Assembly: GCF_040054535.1 (NCBI RefSeq)
Contig: NC_090795.1
Coordinates: 2,951,501 to 3,015,500 of the forward strand
Direction: 5' to 3'
Source of the DNA: Antennarius striatus
Taxonomy: Eukaryota; Chordata; Actinopteri; Lophiiformes; Antennariidae
Length of the DNA stretch: 64,000 nucleotides
Below, in pieces: positions 26,487 to 37,083 of this stretch (position 1 is the stretch's first letter; each line of letters opens with the position of its first letter). The position numbers and the translations under genes were made by a program. The notes under the pieces were generated by a model. The model did not search any database and was not told the DNA's origin. It saw only the letters and a program-made list of their open reading frames with translations.

Positions 26487-26492
26487 AATAAA
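26487..26492 (+). terminator. Candidate gpr158 poly(A) signal, proximal
   Basis: A perfect AATAAA 1.9 kb after the stop codon. It is one of several in AT-rich DNA, so the usage is inferred. Confidence 0.35.
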
Positions 26493-26937
26493 GCTGAGAT
26501 ACCGTACTATTGATCTGCAATTAAACATTGTGAAACTGTCACACTTATTTCAGGCACCAAAAGAACCAAAAGAAAATCCCAGTTAGTTCTTTATTGTACT
26601 TTATTTACCAATGCATTTTCAATAATATATAGTTAACACTAATTTATTTTTAGGTTGCAAACAATGAAATCTTATTTTTTAATATGGTACAGAAAAAACA
26701 TCGCAGTCTTGTCTTTAGCCACTTCTTCCGCATCGTGGGTCACAGGCGTTGCTACGTGCTAATAATATATTAATTTTTTTATTTATTCTGATTTAATGTT
26801 TGGTAACATGAAATTATGTGCTTTTAATGGCTTGCTAGCAAGTTTACAGTTCCCAAAATTTGTGGCAGAGAGACATTAAGTGGAATAAAATGACATAAAC
26901 TTGATTTTTATTTTTTCATGCTTTTTAAAAAAAAAAA

Positions 26938-26993
26938 TACCGACGCATAATCGAGAACCTCATAAATCCAAACGACGTAAGCCGACGCATACC
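26938..26993 (-). mobile_element. Pogo/Tigger-like terminal repeat fragment
   Basis: On the - strand it begins CAGGTATGCGTCGGCTTACG and continues with TCGTTTGGATTTATGAGG. CAGG-type ends with GTCGGCTTACG are typical of pogo/Tigger-like elements. I did not find the partner repeat nearby, so this may be a solo or decayed end. Confidence 0.35.
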
Positions 26994-28943
26994 TGTATTT
27001 GTACCCTGGACTATAAATTATAGCCACTGACCAGGCTGCACAATTAGTAGCTTAAGATTTAAAGAACAAGTAGAGAAATGCATGTTCTTCCCATTTTAAT
27101 GCGAATGAAGCCCCATTGATTAGAATTAGCGATCAATGTAATGTTATCAATTAATAATCTGACTGAACCTTTTGAGGTTTTTGAAATTTTTATTGGTGTT
27201 TTGTATCAAAATGTCTAAATGTTCATCATGCACTATCCAACCTGAGGTTACCGTGACGACCCCCTCCCTCCCCCTGTTCCCCCACACGCACTTATATCTA
27301 ACTGTTGAAAACTTGACAGTAATTGCAGTTGTGAAGAAATCCATTAATCAATGTAGCGTCTAAGCGACTTTATGGTATCTTGTGAAAATAACATGCTATC
27401 CCTGAATGTTGTCAACGACTGTAATTACCTAGAATTGCCGCCAAACTCCTCAATATATGAGCATCTTTATGAATCGTGGTAAAATAAAACAAAAGAAACA
27501 CCATCAATTTCTAAATGTCTTTCAACTGAAAACAAATTGACGTCATAATAATTGTCGTCGTTCCAATCTGAATTTATTTTCAACCAGCCAACACAATTGG
27601 CTCTATAAGGTGATTTAGATGCTGCGCCGTCTACTTGCCACCCTCCACTGAGAAATTACCCCTGCCTCTGACCCGTGGGGGTGGGGATGACTGAAATACA
27701 TCAAACGTGGAAGTGTTTGCCTTACAGCTTTAGATTCGTCACCTCTCCTGCTTTATGAGCTCCTTCAGGGACGGAGTCTGAGCACAACTGTCAGCGGTCA
27801 GGGATTGATTGTGAAGCAGGTGATGGATCTGTATGATATTTACGAACCAGATGTTCAGCATCATCCATCACATGGACCGCGGATGCAGGAACACACCGGG
27901 GGACGGTGTGGCGACAGTTTGAGAGCATTTTTTAAGTGACTTTAGTCGTAGGAATCACTGCCGCGTTGAATTTTACTGCCCTGGATGAATAATAGTGCTG
28001 TACATTTTTAAAACAAGCCTCTTGGTAGGAAAGCTTTCTTTTTTTTTTTCTTCAAAGAAGATGCATTTTGTTTCATATTACTTTATAAGTCTTTAGATGG
28101 AGCTGCAGGTTCTAAAAGAAGAGCTTTACTCTGTTGTCACCACATATTTTTTAATTTATCTACATTTAGCGTAATCTTTTACACTCTTTGCTGATGAGAT
28201 TTGCGGATTGGAGGTCGTTGGTGCACAAAGGAAACACGATAACGGTTCTTTTCGGGCAGAACTGCAGATACAAACAATGCAATATTCCGCAATGTACGAG
28301 TCACAGATTGATTTGCTGATTTCAAATAGTTTGCTTGCAGAACCTTCCCTCAGTTCGGTCGCTCCGTCTTTCCAACTGTCTCACTGTTCACGTCTCTGGA
28401 GATCACCGTATTCTAGTCAATGAATCTGTGAAAGTTTCCACCTTAAAACATTTACTCGCATGTGAAAATCCAAACGTCATCGCCATAGATGACACCGTGT
28501 CCCCGTAGCTCTTCGTCCATCAGTCTGATCTTTCCCATGGTGCATTCTGTTGGCTAGCTGCTTTCATTCGAACCTGACTTTCTCTTCTCTGGTGACCAAA
28601 CCGAGTCACCCCACGGCAAATAACACTACTACTCTTGCTACTAATACTACTCGATGCTGTGACGTTGTAAATCTTGTGGCTTCTGCATGAATTCATTAAA
28701 AAATAAAAATAATAGGACCGATGTTTCACTGCCCTTGATAGAACAAAAAAGTTTAAAAAAAAAGATCTTTTATGGACTGTTACAAGTTGTATAGTGAGTG
28801 ATACTGTCCCTGATCCACTGTATTACGTGCTTGTTACGACTATTGCTCTATGACAAGCTTATAGCATCGATATATGGGAATATTCAGTAGATTTATATTG
28901 TGTTATATTGTGATAGCATGTACATAAAAGATACCTCCTCTGC

Positions 28944-28949
28944 AATAAA
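28944..28949 (+). terminator. Candidate gpr158 poly(A) signal, distal
   Basis: A perfect AATAAA followed within 40 bases by the T/GT-rich stretch TTTGTTTTGTTG, a downstream-element-like context that the proximal hexamer lacks. Confidence 0.45.
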
Positions 28950-31806
28950 TATTTATATGAAAATTAAATGTTTGTTTTGTTGTTTCTGAACATATTTACC
29001 TGAAAAAAAGAAACTTTAAGGATTTGCCTACTGGAATCTATGAACTTTTATCCTGTTATGACCTTTGCAGTCAAACTGGGAAGTTGGTACAAGAAGCTCC
29101 CATGATGCACTTGTGCTCACGTTTGTTTCTTCTTCGTCACGTTGGCACGCTGTTGAAGAAACCCTGGCCTTTTTAAAAGCCTCGTGCATCACAGCCACTT
29201 TAGGATATGCACATCTTGGCGACTGTCCTGAAATGCTTTTACGGCCTGTTGTGGTCTTTTTTAGACGTCGATCAATGCGGGCTCTGCAGGAAGTCAGAGA
29301 TGCAAGATGGTATCAAATGCTGACTCCAGAATCCTGCAAAAGGCCGAGCGCTGACGTCATCATCCTGGTAATTATTGGCTAAAGTGGAGTCATCTATTCC
29401 GGGAGTCAAGGACACCATCCTTTCTTGTGCCAATCCCATTAACGTGGCACGAATAAGGAATAAATGAAAGATAAAGTCATATTTTCAATGAATATGCAGC
29501 CAACTAATTTATTAAAAGCACATTTTCGAAGAGTTTCCGATCAACAGAAGATCAATACAGGTTTGAGCAACAACCTAAAGAAGAGAAAAGTCAGATGAGG
29601 AAACAGAAATCCTTTCTGACGAGGATAAACACGTAGAATCCAAAGTTTATTAACGTTCTTTTCATAAAAATGCATCGAGTCAGGTGTGAAATGTCAGAGA
29701 TCAGCTGTATTGAACTGTAAAAACCTGACTTCCTGTTCACTTCCTGTTTGATGCAAACATGCATCCTGTTTCCCTTTACATTTCCTGTCCTTTTTTATTG
29801 TCTCCTGGCCTGTTTTTAATCATCTCCTGTGCATCTCTGGTCCAACTATGTATTAGAACATCCAAGTATGCCTGTCAGTGGAAAAATCATCCATGCCTAT
29901 TTATTGACCTTTTTGCTATTTTTCATGTATTATTGAGATCCAATCCAACACAAAATTTAATAATCGTCATATTTTAGTGGCTGGTATTTGCGTTAGCGTG
30001 GCCTGTCAAGTCAAGCAATCCTGCAGATCAAACATTCCCTGATTTGCCCTCGGGGCAGCGAGCATCGTTAAACGCTGCCAACGCTGCTGCTAAATGTCTT
30101 CTATTGATCTGACATATGCCTGAATGTGAATTAGAGTTCAGGACGTGAGCACTCAGAGACATATCAAGAGAATCAATTTCTTTTCCATCTAAAAGTCCTT
30201 TACTGCTGGAGCCTGCCGTTGTATAGAATATGAATGCTAACGGCGATAAAACTCCATTTATTGCTGCAAAACCTGGAGGAGTTGTGTAAATGCATGATTT
30301 CTAACTCGTGTAGTCGTAACCGGTGCCCACCGGAGACCCATCCAGCATCCCCCACATGTCCTGCCCCACCTCCCCCGGGGTGAGGAGCACGGTTGTGCTC
30401 CTCTTTGTTGTCTTTGCAGGACAGCGGGATGCATCCTCCCATCACGCAGGGCTTATATTTTTAAACCTCAGACAGCGATCGGAGCGTGAATCACTTGTCT
30501 TTTGTGGCCGGTCCATGTGAGCAGAGATGGACCCGTGGTGGTGGGGAGGAAGAGGAAGAGGAGGAAGAGGAGGAGGAGATGAGAGGAAGCTGATCGCTTG
30601 GCTCAAGCTTCCGCGATCCGTCACTGACTCATCTGTGTGTCAAACGCAGGGACGAGCAGGAGGAAGAGGAGGAGGAGGAGTGGGAGAGGACGGAGTGATG
30701 TGACTCACAAAGGAGGTTTGTACAGGTGGGGGGGCGGGGCGTCTAGTGGGTGGAAAGGTAAGGACACAAGCTGTGAAAGCAACCCCAACTGATTCCAATG
30801 AGTCCGGGTCCAGAGGTCCAAAGGTCAGAGATGTTCCTGGATTTTTATTTTGCTGCATCAGAAATCGACCCCATAGAGCGATTAAATCCCCACCATGTGC
30901 AGGTATTTTACCATCAGGTTGTAACTCTGACAGCAGATGATGGTGGGATTCATTAACGCCCCCCAGGGGTCTCAGGAAGGGTCGATATTTAACTCCTTAG
31001 GAGCCGGTGTAAGTGGAATATTCCAGTTTTTCAAGTGTGATGGTGAGGCGAGGTGGCCGAAAATAAATAGACGCTGTCTTGTGTAACAACTCGGGAAAGA
31101 AACCCACAAGAGGACTCATCAGAGATGGAAGTAGGTCAGTCGGGGGGGGGGGGGGTCAAACAGGTATCTATAGGTTTGCGTGACTGTTGTGTATTTTTAC
31201 CTCACATTTCATACAGAAGTTTCACACCAAGCTCCAGTTTTGAACCGATTTAAATTCAAAACACACCTTGGGAGGTGTTCTCTGGATGAACCTGAACCGG
31301 TAGATGTTCTGCAGCTACACCCCCCCCCATAAATCTTCATTGTCACGTGGGGCCCTGGTGCAGAAGTGACGCTAATGAGAGACTGTGAGCGGCTGATGAA
31401 TCACCGCGTGCGGGATAAATAGACGATCAACGCAATAAATAAACGGGAAAACAACACGTTTCACCAAAAAAAGGGAGACCCAATCCTTTAATTATTCCAA
31501 ACGGAGACAGGCCCCCGTTTGGCAGGAGACTGATTGTCCTCAACACAGAAGGGCAAACAGGTCATTTATCTGACGGGATGAGGCCCGTTTTTGGCTCCTC
31601 CAGGAGTCGTTTTGGATCCCTGGTCCAGGATGATGAATCGTTTTCGGAAACAAACTTAAATTATTACCGATCAATATCGCTCCCGGCAACCCGTGATGCA
31701 ATTAATCACACTTATATCAGAAATACCAAATGAGAGTCAAACGACACCGGTAACGCACAGCAGCCGCTAAATCCAGCTCCACGAATGGACTTCATCGCTT
31801 CGGGCC

Positions 31807-31860
31807 TCATCATCATCATCATCATCATCATTATCATCATCATCATCAGCAGCAGCAGCG
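31807..31860. repeat. (CAT)n followed by (CAG)n trinucleotides
   Basis: About 14 CAT units with one interruption, running into four CAG units. Seen directly. Confidence 0.93.
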
Positions 31861-31939
31861 GTGATGAAGCTGAGGATGAGTCTCCCAGTAATTACTGCCC
31901 CAGCAAAAGGACACACAGGTCCACTCATGTAATAGTCGA

Positions 31940-31941
31940 CA

Positions 31942-31998
<57 letters not shown>
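31940..31998. repeat. (CA)n microsatellite
   Basis: About 29 CA units with one ATA interruption near the start. First of four alternating CA/GT blocks. Confidence 0.97.
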
Positions 31999-32000
<2 letters not shown>

Positions 32001-32042
32001 AACACAAATCCCGAGGCCAGGACACTAGTGAGTCAGTCACAC

Positions 32043-32194
<152 letters not shown>

Positions 32195-32298
32195 AAGGCC
32201 GTTCATTCAGGAGAAAACTGCCTTTCGCTTGACGTCACCGGTCTTAATCACTCAATTATAGCAATTTGCAGAAGGTAACCGTGTTTTATCTTCACCCC

Positions 32299-32308
32299 CA
32301 CACACACC

Positions 32309-32340
<32 letters not shown>

Positions 32341-32355
32341 CACGCACACACACAC
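32299..32355. repeat. (CA)n microsatellite
   Basis: CA units with CACG and CACCC interruptions, seen directly. Confidence 0.95.
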
Positions 32356-32426
32356 TCCCCAGGTAGCATGGAGGCAGCTGATGGATGGGAAAGAGGTGAA
32401 CTCTGTCAGGGACTGACGTCAGATCA

Positions 32427-32430
<4 letters not shown>

Positions 32431-32473
<43 letters not shown>

Positions 32474-32503
32474 CGTGCGTGCGTGTGTGTGTGTGTGTGT
32501 GTG
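32431..32503. repeat. (GT)n microsatellite
   Basis: GT units with a central GCGTGCGTGC interruption like the one in the 32047-32194 tract. Confidence 0.97.
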
Positions 32504-33105
32504 ATGCCTCAAGATGCCTTAAAAGTCATGAAACAAACTTGGCACAAGTGGCCGTAAGTATATGGACAGGCCTGCTTGACCTTTCATCAACAGCGAGGCT
32601 CCTTCCTGTTTCAGCGCCATGTAATTGAGGTTAAACATGTTTTCGCCGCCGCTGTGTGACAGATATCAACGGGTCCTGACGTCATGAACTGGGGGTTAAC
32701 TGCAGCGCCCCCCCCCTCCCCCCAATGACGGTTGCTGTGGCTTCAATAAAACCAGAAATAGCTTCTTCTATTTGATTTAATTATCTTCAGAGTGAGATAA
32801 CCTCCTGAAAACGTCTCCAGATGAACTCATTTAATTTGTAAACGCTCTATAAATAATCTTGAACCTTGTACTAGAACAGAATGTGCAGCTTTAGCGCGGA
32901 TGAACCTGTGAAAACAGAATCAACACCACGCAGAACATCAGACGGACTGATTTTCTGTGTGTTTGACCTCAGATCCACTCGCCGGTGTTTGTGGCTGCAG
33001 GAGAACTGAGACCGGATTCAATTTGCATAACAGACGCATTGAGTTCACTGCAGGATCAGACTCCTTGAGGTTGTAATGACTGTCTTTATGACAATAACAA
33101 CCCAA

Positions 33106-33107
<2 letters not shown>

Positions 33108-33150
<43 letters not shown>
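33108..33150. repeat. (CA)n microsatellite
   Basis: About 21 uninterrupted CA units, seen directly. Confidence 0.97.
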
Positions 33151-33152
<2 letters not shown>

Positions 33153-34183
33153 GCTATGGCAGTACTACAAGAGGGAGCGTGAGTCATCCACGTAGTAAAA
33201 CTTATTCTGAGTGGGCTCCACTAAATGAATATAGAGTTTTTTTCATCAGTGGAGGAGTTTGTCTGAGCTGCCAAATAGATTTATTGATTTTTTTTCTGCG
33301 TGAGTCTCTGCATACTTATTCTTCAAATGAATTCCACCAACGACACAGAATGGTTTTATGCTAAGACCTGAAAGAAAAGCCCATGATGCTTTAGTTTACT
33401 TTAGATTCTACTAAGACTCTAGCTAAGGACTACTAACATCATTAAAGCTTGTCTGTATTTGTCCAAAATTCATCCATCATTTTTATTTCCTAATGATTGA
33501 TTGGTTTTCTGTGGTTTAACTCTGGTTGTAGTTAACAATTATGACCGCTAGATGACGCCATTGCTCCTGTTATTTAGATCAGGAAGCACTTCTGCATCGA
33601 TAACGGGATGAAGCCCCAACGTTTTGTGACGTCATATAGCTCATATTAAATGTTCCACTGATTATTTACAATGTCCTCCAGTCCTGTGATCATTGTTTTT
33701 ATCTGTTTATTTAGGAAAATTCAGATATTTCAAATGGTTGGTTCTATTTTGGAAACAAAAGCCTGATGATAAGATGCTTCACTGGGGCCTACAACTCCCA
33801 TGATGCACCTTAACACCTAAACCAAACGCTACATACATTCACACTGGTTTGTTATGCATTATAATTATAATTTGTTGTGATGCATGTTATAATTCTAGCT
33901 GGGAAGAAGAATAAGTTTAATCAGAATCCTTTACTTCTCCACTAGGATAAATAAAAATGTTAACAATTTAAATTTTACATGTTTTCATCTTTAATTCGTG
34001 TTGAATCTTAGATGAGAGGCTAGATGCCCATCTAATGTCTGCATATGAAACTAAACCCAGCAGTGGGTTAACTTATCTTAGCATAAAGACTGGAAACAGT
34101 CCAGATGTAATAAAATCTCCCTGAGTGGAGCTAATTATAGCTGCTGGATGCAGCTTTCTATTTAGAATGTGAACTATTAATAC

Positions 34184-34191
34184 TATATAAA
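34184..34191 (+). promoter_or_regulatory. Candidate TATA box for anxa13
   Basis: TATATAAA 245 bp upstream of the anxa13 start codon. It would imply a roughly 215-nt 5' UTR if no other untranslated exon exists. Inferred from the motif only. Confidence 0.3.
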
Positions 34192-34322
34192 TATCTACCG
34201 GACATTAAAACCAAGGGTCCCCCCCCCCCCCTCACAGCAGTGAATACCAGTTAACCAGCGCACCAGGACCAGCCGCAGACTGGAGCGATCGTGAACATAA
34301 ACGGTTAACTGCACCGGAACTG

Positions 34323-34330
34323 TGACGTCA
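34323..34330 (+). promoter_or_regulatory. Consensus cAMP response element (TGACGTCA)
   Basis: A perfect eight-base palindromic CRE, 106 bp upstream of the anxa13 ATG. It is the binding word for CREB/ATF factors. Function is inferred from motif and position. Confidence 0.4.
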
Positions 34331-34435
34331 CGTACTGACATCTGCCTCCGCGGGCCGCAGTTTGTTCAGGAGGACTAAAAAACTACCCCACTTCTCCTCG
34401 GACCGGATCAGCTGTTCCAGATAAACATCCCCGAA

Positions 34436-34450
34436 ATGGGCAACTGCCAG
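34436..34450 (+). CDS. anxa13: anxa13 exon 1: myristoylation signal MGNCQ
   Basis: Only 15 coding bases, ending at the donor GTCGGT. The context CCGAAATGG has A at -3 and G at +4, a good vertebrate start. Gly2 is the N-myristoylation site shared by annexin A13 proteins. Confidence 0.85.
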
Positions 34451-35173
34451 GTCGGTGGCGCCGATTTGATCCGGTTGTATTTGTGCGTCAAAGTCTTACA
34501 GACGCGCCCAGGGGGGGTGGGGTGGTGGGGTGGGTGGGGGGTGGATATTTAATCAGTCAGGGCTTCGATCGAGGTGAACGATAGGTTTGTGAACAGTTAC
34601 AATCCAGTCCAATCACCGGAATAACAGTGGATTCATTTCCAAACGCGGTGCGCTTGTGACGCGCGTACCGGACCCCGCAGCGCCTCCGTTGACTCACGAC
34701 CTTTTGCGCACGACTTAAATCGTGACACATCCCTGTTAATGTGACCCCACAACGCGTCACGGTGGGGATGATTTCGTGCTTCTTTGAAATAACGTCCTGA
34801 ACGACACCGGGTGTGGGGTGGTGGGGTGGGGGGGTGGCAGAGAACAGAAACCGGGCTGACGCGCACAAGGAGGAAAAAGGGCCGCTCCTCTGCGGAATTC
34901 ATCACCGCTCCGCTGAACACCGTGAGAGTGGATGAATGAGGAGCCCCCCCCCTCTCTCTCCAACAACCCCCCCGCGCGTTACGCAAGCCCCGAGTCCCAG
35001 AGTTCACAGATGGGGGAGGGTATCCAAACCTCTCACGGTTCCCTTTGGCCTTTACGTCCATTTAAATTCACACCAGACTCCAAAACGTCCCCCCCACCCG
35101 TGTGCGTAAATATTTGTCTACGACGGTGTTAAAACTACTTCAGGAATCTCGGTCAGACATCTGGGAATGTCAC

Positions 35174-35241
<68 letters not shown>

Positions 35242-37047
35242 AGTTGGATCTTGATAAATAAACCCAAAAAGGTTTTTTTATAAATCAACTTTTAATCAAT
35301 TAAACATAAACATTTGATTGATTCTCCGCTGGGGGAGCGCAACAGAGCAGAAACACAAAATCCCGGACTGGATTCACGATTTTTGTTTCAACTTGTTTTT
35401 ATTTACTTCCTTGGACTTCACCGTCCCACTATGTCTATCTCCGTAGACCCCAAGTTGGACCCTGAACCTCCTATTGGCTCCTGCTGTTAATTCAAGGCCC
35501 CCCCCCCATCTAAGTTTGTTTCGAAAATTCTGGCCCCAGCCAGCTGCTCCTGAACTTCATTCCCTGGAATGTTGATCCATTTTCTATCATGTAGATCTTG
35601 ACCTCATCGGTGATCAATATCCTCTCCTCTCCCTCATGTAGCCCACAATCACGCCCTGGGAGGACTTCGATGTCATCGCTGACATCAAAGCCATCCGCAA
35701 AGCTTGCAAAGGCTTCGGTGAGTTGATCCCCGGAGTTCTACGCATCTTTTTTTTTTTTTACTTCCCAACTGTTTTCTCACTGCATCTCTTCCTTTGTACC
35801 CCCCCCCCCTCCAGGAACGGATGAACAGGCCATCATCGACATCCTGGCGAACCGCTGCTCGTTTCAGCGTCAGGAAATCAAACAGGCGTATTTTGACAAG
35901 TACGATGACGTGAGTGTCGCGTTGGGGAAAAAAAATTAAAAAATCGACCCCCTCTTCCCTCCACCAATCCCAGTTAATGAACCTCTGCCCCCCCCCCACC
36001 ACCCCTCCCGGGTCAGGAGTTGGTGGACGTGTTGAAGAAGGAGTTGTCGGGGAACTTCGAGAAGGCCATCTTGGCCATGCTGGACCCGCCCGTCATCTAC
36101 GCCGTGAAGGAGCTGAGGAAGGCGATGAAGGGGGCGGGGACTGATGAAGACGTCCTGGTGGAGATCCTCTGCACCGCCACCAACGCCGTGAGTCCAGACC
36201 CCAACACCCCCACCCCCCATTATGTATTTTATTTAAACTGGTTTTGAAGATTTTTTTCGTCTGTTGTGTCTCGCAGGATGTCGCCATGTTCAAGGAATGT
36301 TACTTTCAAGGTAAGACAGGAAGAATGAAAGCCTTCAAAATAAGAGCACCACTACTGCAACGCTTCCATAGTCCACGTTATCACGCTGGCAGCCCGGGTT
36401 CGACTCCCGGTAGGGGAAGTAATGCCAGTTTATATTCCCAGAAAGGGGAAAGAAAGATTAATCCACTCAAAAATTTAATTTAGTCCAGCCAAGTTTATTT
36501 AAAGTCCAGTTTGACCTGTGAATAGATGGAATCTTAAAACAGTCTAAGCTGGACCCAGTCCAGTCCTCCCACCGGTGTTTCCTAGTTAATAAACAGACAA
36601 AGACAGAAACCAGACCTCCCTCATAGTGAACTTTGTTTGTAGTAGGAACACACACACCGCCTCAACACTGAATGTCACCGCTTCCTGTCCCGCTATTATT
36701 AAACCCAGAGGAAGGGACAGAAAGTGATTCATCTGGACGGACACGACACGCAGCGTTATTCCAAAACCACATCAGAGCCACGTCCAGAATTTATCATTAT
36801 CTGTTTGGGCTTTCTGCAAAAAATATGATCCAATCGTGAAATTTAAGACAAAAATGCACCAGTGTGTTTATTTTTAAACTGTTCTCTGATCAGTGCACGA
36901 ACGCGATCTGGAAGCCGACATCGAAGGCGACACCAGCGGCGACGTGAGGAACCTGCTCACAGCTCTTTTACAGGTCGGTGTTCTCCACCCGTGTGCTCTA
37001 GGACTGAAATCGAGCTCACTCTCCCTACTAACACACACACACACACA

Positions 37048-37083
<36 letters not shown>

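Larger units (their letters stand above)
24603..28965 (+). other. Likely gpr158 3' UTR and flank
   Basis: AT-rich, non-coding sequence after the gpr158 stop. Mammalian GPR158 also has a long 3' UTR. AATAAA hexamers occur at 26487-26492 and 28944-28949; either could end the transcript. Within it, 26710-26760 resembles a dispersed repeat tail, and 26938-26993 reads, on the - strand, as a pogo/Tigger-like terminal repeat starting CAGGTATGCGTCGG. The actual 3' end is not fixed by sequence. Confidence 0.5.
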
